A model generated the notes under the pieces. That model ran no database searches. It was not told the DNA's origin and saw only the letters and a list, made by a program, of their open reading frames with translations. From Saussurea involucrata (taxonomy: Eukaryota > Streptophyta > Magnoliopsida > Asterales > Asteraceae), in contig CM066319.1 in NCBI GenBank assembly GCA_033807775.1, positions 138,434,983-138,498,982 on the forward strand: 64,000 bases of DNA. The letters are read 5' to 3'. A program made the translations under genes and the position numbers. Positions 54,410-64,000 of the stretch are shown here, one piece after another (the first letter of the stretch is position 1; the number at the start of each line of letters is the position of its first letter).

Positions 54410-56527
54410 ATGTCGATCGAACCCATAAGTACCATTCGAGATCAAGATGATCATGATGACCTTAGAAGTTTAGCCAAAATCCCTGCGGGGATTACAATGA
54501 GCAAGGCCGGTCAAATTCGATCAGAGATGTGTCCAGAGGGGTATGTCTTGATATACGAGTACCCTTTTAAGATAGGATTCCAATGGCCATATTCGCCTTT
54601 AGCTAAGGCGTTTATGTGGGAGTTTGATTAGTCGCCGGGGCAGCTAATGCCCCAGTTTTGGTGTGTTATCCAGGTCATCGAGCGACTTACCTCGAACTAG
54701 GAGTCGCTGATGAATGTGAACGACGTCTTGACGGCTTACCAGGTCAAGATGGATACGTATCGTCGCTACAGCTTGTTCTCGAAACACAAGGGAGATCGTA
54801 CCTTGGTCCTGAAAAATGCGGTCAATGACCGTAAATGGAAGACCAGGTATGCATTCGTGCTGGTAGCGACGCTGGACCCCGACAGTGACTGGATCAGGTC
54901 CGGTTGGAACATGACGGGTGAGTTTTAGCTTTGGTCGAGCGCTTTTATTGTATTTATTTATTAATTTTCATCTAGTCTTCTCCCTTATGTGCCTCCAGAC
55001 ATCAATTTCGAGAAGGTGGAGCCCAACGACCACTCCAAGGCTAAGATCGAGAAGTTCCTGGAGATCAGTACTGACGATCGATCGTTCGTCACACGTCATC
55101 TGATAGACGAAGACGACGACTTAGTCTTCTTGGGCGAGAATCATCAGGAGAGTCGAGAGGAAGAGGAGGAGGAAGAGAAGACATAGGAGGAAGGGGAGAA
55201 AGAGGAGAAAGAAGAGGAGGTAGAGATGACTGGTAGGTGTACCCTACTATGCTCGACTTACTCTTTCCAATACTTCAGTTGCTTAATCGTTCTCCCTTTC
55301 TTGTTTTACATGAGAATCCCAGCCAAAAGCGTCGTCTGTGATGACCAAGAAGGAGGCCCAAGCCGAAATGGCTCGTAAGGCGAAGGAAAAGAGGAAAGAG
55401 GCCCCGACAACCGGGTCAGGTGTCCTAAAGAGGACAAGGTTGTCCATCTCGAGGGAACCGTCTTCGAAGATGGGCGGCTCGTCGAGAGTCGTCACACTTG
55501 AGAAGGCGGAGGTGTCGATTGTATCCGCAGAGAAGACGAGGACGTCTTCTGATGCGATCGACGCAACATCTGTCAATTATGCGCCTTCGGCGAAATCGGC
55601 GATGTCCCATACTGCCACGTCGACCCCTTCGTCGACCGACAAGGGGAAGGGCCCCAAGACGGGGGAGGGTGAGAAAGAAGTCACGACGGTCAATTTTACG
55701 TTGCCGTCAGACTTCTTGGCTGGAAATGTCCTAGACGGGATGAAATTGTTTCCTCATCTGGGAAAATATCAGCTCCCTTCTTTCAGGGAGAACTTCAGGG
55801 GGGTCTCGGTCGAAGAGACGGGGTCCTACATTGCCGGACTAGCGTTCTTGGTAAGTCTTTCTTTCAAGACTTGGGTTATTTCATCGTTGTTTAACTTTGT
55901 CGAATGTGTACTAACATGTGTTTTATGTTTTTTCAGACGTTTTAGTCCTCCTTGGCCATGTATGCTGAGACGACGAAGGTAGAAGGTCTGATGTCCTCTG
56001 CTCTCGTAAGGGAGAACGCGGCTCTGGACAGGGAAAAGTCGGCTCTGGAGCGTGCCGAGGCTATGTCCATACGTCTCGACGATGCCTTGAACGAATTGGA
56101 GGCCGTTGGACGCGTGAAGGATGAGGCGAACCATCGCCTGAAGCAGTCCCTGTCCATGATCGCCGATCAAAGGGAGGAGCTGGACATGACTAAGGAATTT
56201 CTGGCAGTGAGTGAAAAAGAAGCTGGAGATTCCAGGTCCAGGGTGGCGGAGCTGGAAAAGGAGGTGAAGGAGCTCAAGGACGAAGCTAAGTCCGTTTTTT
56301 CCTTGGCTCGATTCACCGCATTGGCGGCGATTATGAGACAACATCTGTCGGGGAAAAATCCCCTTGCCTCGGCGTTAGAGGAGCTTGCCTTCTACCTGAG
56401 TGAAGTCGGATCTGCAAGAGACCTCGACTCGGATGACGAGAAGGAGGTCGAGGAGGAGGAGATCGAAGAGGGTCTCCAGGGCGAAGCCTCGGGCAAGGAT
56501 GCGGCTGTCGTTCCTCTTTTGCCTTAA
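54410..56527 (+). pseudogene. antisense multi-exon gene of Tat-like element c (gypsy aORF)
   Basis: Plus-strand gene opposite to the element. Exon 1 from about 54410 (MSIEPISTIRDQDDHDD) has YVLIYEYPFKIGFQWPYSPL, a TAG, QVIERLTSN, another stop, MNVNDVLTAYQVKMDTYRRY and DRTLVLKNAV. The donor GTGAGT at 54918 and acceptor at 54998 join in phase. Exon 2 starts INFEKVEPND and becomes Glu-rich with a TAG. The second junction (55233 to 55323) does not keep phase as read. Exon 3 has TKKEAQAEMARKAKEKRKE; intron 55851-55936 is in phase. Exon 4 has a TAG, then a coiled coil (LVRENAALDREKSALERAEA) and an acidic end. This matches the Tat aORF family (putative gypsy-type transposon domain). Function unknown. 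Confidence 0.8.
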
Positions 56528-57186
56528 AAAATTTTAGTTTTGCTTTTGAGAGCTCGACCGTTGGTGATCGAGTTACTTAGATGTAATTGATTATTTCATG
56601 AATGAAACTTACCTTTCTGTTGAACTCATGTATTATTTCGACGCATACGTGTCATGGACAGGTATAATATCAATTGCGAATTCTACTAAGTATAGAATGA
56701 ACAAGAAATCGTGTAACTTAGGCATCCATTGTAATACAACGACTAGAACATAAGTCATAAGACTTTTATATTTTTTAAATCGTGTAAGCAAACGTAAGTA
56801 CATGCGATCAACACATTCATTCAGAAAATAAATTTTTCTAAGTTATAAAACTTAGATCACGGGGTCATTAGACCTTACGATTGCACAATTAAATCGTGCA
56901 ATGAAGCTGAATCATATGTCCCTGCGGAAGGATAATCAAGTCATAGACCTGATCGCTTATGTCGTGCGATCCTGCGAGACGAAAATTGTATAGTAGACTT
57001 AGCAACTGATGTCGTGCGATCCTGCAATAAAACAATGTCAGAGGTTGGTCGTTGGCTAACCAACGACCCTCCGATGCTTAAGTCAATAATCGTTATGATG
57101 AATAAAAATTGTATGAGAAAAGGAAAAAGACTTAGAATAAATACCTTTTCAAATGTGTCGCATTCCAGCTACGTGGGATATCTTGA
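56528..57186. other. non-coding interval in element c
   Basis: Between the antisense gene and the RT fragment. AT-rich, with a direct repeat of GTCGTGCGATCCTGC near 56957 and 57010. No coding sequence; it marks the place where the rest of pol is missing. Confidence 0.6.
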
Positions 57187-57560
57187 TTGTTGAGGGTTTG
57201 GAGCCGATATGCACCTTTACCTACGACTTATGAGATACGATTAGGACCTTTTTCCATTGACCACGGAATTAGTAAGCCAGTCAGGGTATTTTACTTCTCG
57301 AATTTTCCTTGTCTTGAGGAGGTTGTCGACCTCATCATTTATTACCTTATTCCTTTCAGGAGCAAAATTCCGACGCTTTTGTTTGATAGGTTTAAATGAC
57401 GGGTCGACATTGAGCTTATGGGAAATGACGCCAGGGTCTATGCCGACCAGTCTTCGTGCGATCAGGCAAAACAATCGGCATGTTCCTGCAAGAAAGATAT
57501 TAACTTGTCTTTAAGGCAGGGATCGAGAGACGAACTTACAAAGGCTTTCTGGTGAGGCTA
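57187..57560 (-). pseudogene. element c RT N-terminal fragment
   Basis: The minus strand reads IDPGVISHKLNVDPSFKPIK, RRNFAPERNKVINDEVDNLL and KIREVKYPDWL, the start of Ty3-type reverse transcriptase (fingers). It stops before the catalytic YVDD region. The frame is clean over about 75 residues, so the deletion rather than decay removed the rest. Confidence 0.88.
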
Positions 57561-57754
57561 GTTCTGGTCCAGGACAATTTCCTTGACCCGTAACTGCTAG
57601 ACGGCCTACTTCTGCGGCTTCAGGGTGATCTTATAGCAGTCACGGGCGACTTTCGGCTCACTTTTGATTTCCTGGATTCCCCACGGCGTAGGGAACTTCA
57701 TGGTCTAATGGTACATCGAGGGGACGGCTTTCATTTCATGGATCCACGGTCGAC

Positions 57755-59802
57755 CTAAGATGATGTTATAGGCCGACGAGCAATCAATGACGTTGAACTT
57801 CGTCTGCTTATTGATCCCCCTACATAGACAGGCAAGGTAATTTGTCCAAAGGTACTCGTCGCGTCTCCATTGAAACTGACCAAGGTTGTCGAGAATCGGA
57901 TGATTTCCGATCGATCGATTCCCATGGCCTTGATGGTATCAAGGAAGATGATGTTCACTGAACTACCTCCATCGACCAAGACTCGTCGGGTTAAACAATT
58001 ATCAATCGTGAGTTGAATGATCAACCCGTCATGACGCTTCTGATACGAGTCACCGAGGTCGCCTTGGTTGAACGTGATTTTCATGGCTTCCAACTCTAGA
58101 TCTCCTTTGGTTCTTGATGAACGCGGGGTAGGTCGATCGTCAGGTGCCTGGCTGGCATGACGTTTGGCTGCAGAATACGTCAGACCACACACGTCAGAAC
58201 CACCAGTGATGCAGTTGACGACCTTTGCATGCTCGGGGGTTGGCAGACGAACGTCTTTAGCTGGAGTAACGATGTCATCGATGATATCTTTGAGATTGCC
58301 CTTCGGGACATGATATGCTAGCTCTTTTTTGAGAGTTATGCAATCATCTGTCGTGTGACCATGGTCGACATGGAAGTCGCACCATTTTAATTTGTCTTTC
58401 TTATCGTCGTCTTTGTCGGTCTTCTTCGGCCATCGGATGGTCGCCTGGACGGTCCACAGAGCCTCGACCAAGTCCTTAGTGGTCCCTTTGAATCCGTAGG
58501 AGGATATCTTAGGGTATTGGGGAAATTTGGTCGCGGTCTGGGATTCCGCTTTTGTCTTGAATCGGACGTTCGAGATTTGTCGTGCAGATTCTGGCTTGGA
58601 TACTGCCTTTGTCTTGAACTTTGGCTTTCTTACACTTAACGACCTTCTGTCATCGGTGTGCTTACGACGAAAGGCAGTGTCGTCCTCCACCCTCATATAT
58701 GCTAGGGTTCTGGCACGGACATCTTAAAAATTTTCTGGGGGATACTTGGTCAAATCGATGTACAAACCTGAACTATCGTCTAGACCGCGTTTATAGGCTT
58801 CGATCGCGGTCTTGACGTCGCAGTTACGGACACTGATCATTTTTGCGTTGAACCTATTGAAATAGCTCCGATCGATTTTCCAGCCTTTTGTACGACATAG
58901 TACAAATCGCTGGTTTGCTTCTCCATCTTGCGACTGCTGGCGAATTGCTGGGAGAATTGGTTGACTAACTCAGCGAACGACCCGATGGATTTGGGTTTGA
59001 GGTTAATCAACCACTGGAGGGCAGGACCTGTGAGGGTCGCCCCGAAACTCTTGCACATACAGACTTCTTGACACATATGTGGGATCGAGACCGTCCACAT
59101 TAGCTGCTTATATTGTGCGATGTGCTCCGTCGGGTCGGTTATCCCCGAATACTTGGGCATGAAAGAGGGGATGTTGTACTTCTTCGGGACGTCAACTGTC
59201 GCGATCGTGTCAACGAAAGGCGATGTCTGATACCCCGAACGAGGCTCGACATCGACGGGCACGGCTGCCCCCGGTAGCTTGGCGAGCAAAGACAGGACAC
59301 GCTCATTCTGGTCTTCCAGCAGCTTCAACCGCTGATCGATGGGGTCGTTAGGGTCGTGAATCGCACCGGTTGGAGGGTTAATCCCCGAACTGGTGCCATT
59401 GGCGTTCCCGTTGAAAGGGACAAAGTATGGCTGGGACCCGTTGTTCATGGGTGGAGGTCTTAGATGCTGAGGAGGGGTCGGCCCGAACTGGGGATTTGGG
59501 ATGAACGATCCCGGCTGCCGATTCTGACCGAACGGAACTTGCTGTTGATTCTGACCGAATGGACCCGAACCTGGATTCTGGATGAAGGGAGCGGATCCTG
59601 GATTCTGACCGAACGATCCTGGACCTGGATTCTGCACGAATGGTCTAGGACCGTTCTGTGGTCCGAATGAATTTCTCAATCACGCGATTTCTTCGACTAC
59701 CCTTCGACTTTGATCAGCAACGACATCGATTTGACGGCGCGCATTTTCAAGCTCCCAATGCATCTGGGCGATGACCTGCTCTGGGTTTCCATTACCTGCC
59801 AT
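57755..59802 (-). pseudogene. element c gag and protease (Tat type)
   Basis: ATG at 59802 (MAGNGNPEQVIAQMHWELEN). A TGA lies near 59680, then a repeat of FGQNPGS/FIQNPGS-type units (about 59520-59670) and gag core YNIPSFMPKYSGITDPTEHI and FGATLTGPALQWLINL. A frameshift near 58870 leads to YFNRFNAKMISVRNCD and a stop near 58727. A zinc-binding CDFHVDHGHTTDDC follows (about 58330-58385), then protease VDGGSSVNIIFLDTIKAMG (DGGS in place of DSG/DTG, as is common in Tat). Gag-protease would make particles. A frame change near 57830 ends the readable protease. Confidence 0.86.
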
Positions 59803-59881
59803 TTTCCTGAAACAGAAAAAGAAGGAACTCCAAGAAACCGTTAGTAAGACGCACGTTTGTCGAATATTTTCTCTAGATGGG

Positions 59882-59901
59882 GCCCCACGGTGGGAGCCAA
59901 A
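59882..59901 (-). other. primer binding site region of element c
   Basis: The minus strand reads TTGGCTCCCACCGTGGGGCC right after the 5' LTR. This has the form found after the 5' LTR of Tat/Retand elements. I cannot name the tRNA with certainty. Confidence 0.65.
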
Positions 59902-59902
59902 C

Positions 59903-60694
59903 TGTTAATGCCAAAAATCGTCCTGAAGGATAACTTAAGGTTGATTGTGGAGCTTAACAACTAAAGATAGGAATCGTTCGACAAAGCAATGCAATAAAGA
60001 CAAAAAAGTAAATGAGACGAAAGATTTTGGTGACGCGGGAAAAACCTCAACGAGGAAAAAACCCGCCGACGACTTTGAATGTCGCCGCTGCATTATGATC
60101 GCCAAACAGAGGCGATGTCCTTATGTTTCAGGTGTCGAGAGTACAGAGATTACAATACAAATGAAAGAAAGACTTTAAATGTAAAGTAAAACAGGTGTAT
60201 CGAATGGAAAAACTGGTGCGTCGTGTGTAGGAACTAAGCGTCGTGTGTGTAAATCGTGCTTCGTGAGCGATCTTTCGAGAGAGAATTCTTTGCTTCGAGT
60301 GTTCTTGAGAGTTCAGTTGTGTCAAGATGTCTGAGATGATGATTGAGCCTTTGTATTTATAGTCTTCGAGCGCTTTAAATGATTCCTTAAAAGCTTCAAA
60401 TAACGGTCGTAACTGACACTGAGTTTAATGCTGTTAATGGCCTTCGTCGGTTATAGTCGTTGATCATCAATGACATTGACCCTGCATTAAACAATGAAAA
60501 GGTAACAGTAATATAGCATGTTAGTCAGTCGAGGTCGTGAGGTTCCATACGACGGTCGAGTGTCGTGAGCAACTTTCGATTTTACTTTTGGTCAAATGAT
60601 AAAGTGTTTATGATTTTGTCTCATCATGGAAAAGTGTAATAAATGTTTTCCTTATTTTGGTCGTGGTCGAGACTGGTGAAATTTTACACAAATA
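59903..60694 (-). repeat. 5' LTR of element c
   Basis: Near identical to 53060-53852. The minus-strand TATA box TATAAATA is at 60354-60361. Ends ACAAATA, where the partner has CAAACA, then TSD GTAAC. Confidence 0.92.
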
Positions 60695-60699
60695 GTAAC

Positions 60700-63600
60700 C
60701 CGTCCAATGCCTAAGCCATGCCTTTACCCGAAGCCTTACTGGCACACGCGGACCCCAATGCACCGAGTGTGATAGATTATCGACGAGCGATAGGCATTGG
60801 TGCTCATGTGGTCCAGCCAGAGCCGGAGGGACCTCACTAAGGAGTTAGTCCCAAGCGACGTGAGGGTCCAAGGACACGTGGAGGTAGAGTCCGGGTAGCT
60901 GGGTCTCCCGTCCGGGATGTATTGAGAGTACATCAAGGGAGGGGGAATAGACGTGGGCGGTGCATTAGATACGCGTGCAACGACCCCACCAACACACCGT
61001 TCGAACATCCACCCCTTCACATACTCGTACCACGACTGACGCCGGATCGTCGACATCCCTACACGAGGTCCCGGTCGTCACTGCCGCCCCCATGCTTGAA
61101 TGAGACCCCGGAACGGACACAACTGAGCCGATATCACCGTTCACCCACATCGATACTGTCGATTCCGACACTACCGACTCCGATACGGAATACGCTTTCC
61201 ATTTATCGTTGATACCACCCCGTATCGGACGTTAACCGCCTATGACTGAAGGATCTCGTTCCGACTCACCCACACCCTTCAGCATCCCTACATCCCAGCC
61301 TATTTTGGGAGACATAAGGAGAGAGGAGGGAGAATTAGTTGAAAATTTAGAACAAGTGAGGCGGAGAGAATGGAGATCGAAAAAGAATAATGAGAGGCCG
61401 AGCGTACAAAACAGAGAGGAAAATGAGCGACTCTGAGCCCGTGTCGCCCAAGTAGCCACATCTGTTGCCTCGTCTCATCCGTTGGGATGAGACATTGAAG
61501 AAGACATCGTGGACCTAGCGACGCAACTGGACAGCCCCCATAGCCACTCAACCAGCTCTCAACAGTTGGTTGTTTCATTTTCACACGGGGATATAGCACA
61601 AAGTCTACCGTTCTCTCACTCGGAGAGTCTCGGTATTGAAACAAGAGAACAACCTCCCCCGTTCTCGACTTCCTTCTGTGCATCGTTGAGTCTAGAGCCA
61701 TTTGCTATTATTACATCTTATTTGGCTAGGACACATGACGTGACTGCTAATATCGGTGCTCTTAGTGACCCGATCGGAACTTCCGTAGTATGTCTGCCAT
61801 TGAGCGGAATACGAGGATCGGAAGGAAATCCTACCATAGCCAACATCACGCCAGTTATGAACGTAGGTGGCACTTCTGTTGAATCAACAGTCGTGACCCC
61901 AACGGGCAATCTAAGTGATCTTGACGATGATGATTTACCCCATATTTTGTCAAGGAAATATCTGTACGGTGCCTTAAATGCTGTCCGCGAGGCACTGGAA
62001 AAGCAGTTCACAACAGAGCTTGATAAAGTGAAAAGCCTCATCAAAGGGAAGGATAAAGTGGACGAAACCGAAACTAGACTGACACCTCCACCGGCACCTG
62101 CGCAGCCCAATTACACGGTGGATGATTTGAAGACCATGCTCCTCGCCCAACTGCTCTAACACGACAATACTGACTCCTCGACTGAAGCAGATTTCATCAC
62201 AGTTCTTCGATCGCAAACATCTGCTCAGTCGTCATCCGTAACCAGCCGATTGGACTAGCTTGACACGACTCTGAAGAACATTCAGAAAGCCCTTACTACC
62301 TTGTCCGAAAGAGTCACCTCTCTCGAAGACACTTGCCAGAGTCAAGCTGGCAGACTCAAACACAGACACAATGACCAGGATGATCCTGATCACCGTGAGG
62401 GGAAGAACAAAACACAACAACTATCCGAGTCTGATCCAATCCCCACCGAAAGTACTGCAACGGTTCAACTGGAACCATCAGCTGTGGTACAATCCGAAGA
62501 CCAACTTGAAGCCCAGCTGAGTCTAGCCGAGATGGTCATAGATATGGACATCTCCAATGATGAAGACCCAACGGTTGAAAAGCCCGAGGGAGATTCACAG
62601 GCATTGATCGTATATTCTGCACCGGAAAGGCCCACGCTTGATCTGATAGATCCTGAATCCGAGATCGACCCGGAGACCGAAAATGCATGGTATCAAAAAG
62701 CCGACAGTGCGATAAACTTCGAGGTCAACCTGATCTTCTCTACCGATGCCGACGATGAAATAGACTACGATCAGTTTCTGCTACAAAACCTTCAGAGTAC
62801 CCCAATCTATGCTAATCAGATTCCCGAGACTTCAACAGCAACTCTTCCGACATCTCATCAGCAACAACAAGCTTCTGATCAACCTCAACCTCCACAATAA
62901 CCTGTCCGATGGGAAAAGATCATCGTCTTCATCCCCTTCCTAGAGGACTCCCTGAAGAGGTTGTTCGTACACAAGCTGCATGTACTCGACCCAGCCTTCT
63001 GCCTCGGATTAGCCAAGTTCGACGAAGCGTACAGGAAACAATATTTAGAAGCAATGAAAAGGTGTCTACCAGTCAGCTAGGTCAGAACAAAGCACAAGAT
63101 CATCGAAGTTGTGAACATTCAGTCTGGCCGAATCTTGAAGATCTGGTATCCAGTTTTTACGGTTAAACGTGAAGATGGAAATGAATGGAAGTTCTCTAAA
63201 GCCGACTTCAAGAACCTACGACTGAACGACTTCCACGCCCTACTCAAAGACCTTCGTACCCGAACGATCCGACCGCTCCACATCACCAAAGTGCTCGAAG
63301 CTGTAAAGCGTTTTATGAAACACAAGGTGATGATGTCCTACATTACGGATTTCTAGATGGGAGTTAAGCACCGAACAAAGAAGATCAACTTGTTTAAACC
63401 CGATCAGAAAGCTCCAGAGCTGAAGATGTACCCAGTCAACTCACTGCTACTACAACCAGAATTTGGAATCGTCTATCTCAACGAGTAGAATGAGAGGAGG
63501 TTTCTCCGGTTTAGCCAAGTTGAAAGATTCTGTGACGAAACTCTTCTAAAGGTCAGAGATGCGCTCAGAAATATCATAACCAAGGAAAAAGAACTCTGGA

Positions 63601-63782
63601 TTTCGTTTGCTGCAAATCGAAACGAAATAAACGCCTGAGAAGCCTTGGAACTTGTTGAAGACCGCATGGAGTTTCGTAAAGCAATCCGAAGCTTCGAGAT
63701 TTTGTTCGCACTCCAAAAGAGATACGTCGAGAACTGGCGCGAGATTGAACTTCGATTCAAAGGGGGAGATTGTTGGGAATAA
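60700..63782 (+). pseudogene. element D third ORF, part 3, overlapping the 3' LTR
   Basis: Resumes in frame after element c with PSNA and a TAA at 60712, then runs to about 60840 before frame changes. From about 61242 to 63782 one frame is open except for roughly eight stops. Segments are a Ser/Pro/Asp-rich linker, a helical LYGALNAVREALEKQF and LSERVTSLEDT, an acidic stretch, FCLGLAKFDEAYRKQYLEAM, VKREDGNEWKFSKADFKNLR, a block FGIVYLNE/NERRFLRFSQVERF and RKAIRSFEILFALQKRYVEN. The frame ends at TAA 63780, inside the 3' LTR. The whole ORF would have been about 1,250 residues, larger than known env-like ORFs I recall. Function unknown. Confidence 0.7.
63758..63770 (+). other. polypurine tract of element D
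   Basis: CAAAGGGGGAGAT directly before the 3' LTR start TGTTGGGAAT. It lies within the coding frame of the third ORF. Confidence 0.88.
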
Positions 63783-64000
63783 ATTCTAATTGAATAGAAG
63801 TTCAAGGGATTAATTGTAAATTGTTTATGGGCTTAATTAATGTAATGGGCTATGGGCTTGAATTGATTAGGCCTAGATATAAATAGTTTATTATTCCTTA
63901 GAAATCAGGTTAATCGTTTTAATTAGTCATCATTGTAATTCTCGGAAATTGTGTAAACACTCTGAAAGGTTTATTCAATACTATATGGATGACTGTCGGA
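63771..64000 (+). repeat. 3' LTR of element D, cut by window end
   Basis: 230 bp matching 33270-33499 with about six differences; TATA box at 63878-63885. The remainder and the TSD are outside the window. Confidence 0.92.

Larger units (their letters stand above)
53060..60694 (-). mobile_element. element c: non-autonomous Tat-like Ty3 element with antisense gene
   Basis: LTRs 53060-53852 (793 bp) and 59903-60694 (792 bp), TSD GTAAC (53055-53059, 60695-60699). Minus-strand order: LTR, PBS, gag, protease, a short RT fragment, then a gene on the opposite strand, polypurine tract, LTR. Most of RT and all of RNase H and integrase are missing. The gag type, the PBS and the antisense ORF are characteristic of the Tat lineage (Retand-like). 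The LTR ends differ by one base: ACA at the left, ATA at the right. It interrupts the third ORF of element D. Confidence 0.92.
33270..64000 (+). mobile_element. Sirevirus-like copia element D, internally deleted, hit by three insertions
   Basis: The 5' LTR starts at 33270 (TGTTGGGAATAAATTC) and the 3' LTR at 63771, running out of the window. Between them, without inserts, are the RNase H end of pol, multiple polypurine tracts, a CCGG-rich array and a long third ORF. The primer site, gag, protease, integrase and RT are absent: RNase H follows the LTR directly. Multiple GGGGGAG tracts after pol and a third ORF are features described for Sireviruses. In the 230 bp visible in both LTRs I count about six differences. 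The inserts are TR-GAG2, copia b and Tat-like c. Confidence 0.82.

Noticed and set aside
62909..63166. Separate 85-codon ORF
   Set aside because: Out of frame with the conserved third ORF of D, which covers the same bases.

Overview
The window is plant nuclear DNA made almost entirely of transposable elements. I found no convincing host gene, tRNA, rRNA or CRISPR array. The element families are plant-specific: Ty1/copia including Sirevirus-like elements, Ty3/gypsy of the Athila, Tat and Tekay/Del types, and PIF/Harbinger with a Myb-like partner gene. This points to a repeat-rich, probably eudicot, genome; the species cannot be read from the sequence. Almost every ORF carries stops or frameshifts, so most entries are pseudogenes.

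Left half (1-27822). A Tekay/Del-like Ty3 element T lies on the minus strand: truncated integrase-chromodomain at 27071-27822 and 13177-13302, 3' LTR at 11393-13176. Its LTR carries copia element A (1-11392), whose gag is split by a gag-protease-only Athila-like element, TR-GAG1 (162-7399, TSD CTTGT). Its chromodomain is split by solo LTR S (13303-27070). S holds a two-gene PIF/Harbinger transposon H (15226-26000, TSD TTA), whose transposase is split by copia element B (16228-22106, TSD AATGC). That nest is four levels deep.

Middle (27823-33269). A plus-strand LTR with a tRNA-iMet primer binding site (element E) is followed by 3.8 kb with no recognisable coding sequence.

Right half (33270-64000). 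A Sirevirus-like element D begins with an LTR, lacks gag to RT, and keeps the RNase H end, multiple polypurine tracts, a dense CCGG array and a very long third ORF running into its 3' LTR. Three elements lie inside it: TR-GAG2 (34703-41070, TSD ATAAT), a nearly complete minus-strand copia element b (42293-52771, TSD TGTCT), and a Tat-like element c (53060-60694, TSD GTAAC) that carries a multi-exon antisense gene.

Six insertions have exact TSDs and rejoin the interrupted reading frame or sequence, so the order of events is readable. The autonomous-type copies (A, B, b, H) encode their own enzymes but are now broken. TR-GAG1, TR-GAG2 and c lack most or all of RT, RNase H and integrase and must have moved with enzymes supplied by relatives. 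The most unusual signals are non-coding: a primer-site sequence in B complementary to its own LTR, covarying hairpins ending in polypurine-tract copies in the TR-GAGs, a stop codon shared by both TR-GAG gag frames, and the CCGG array of D.
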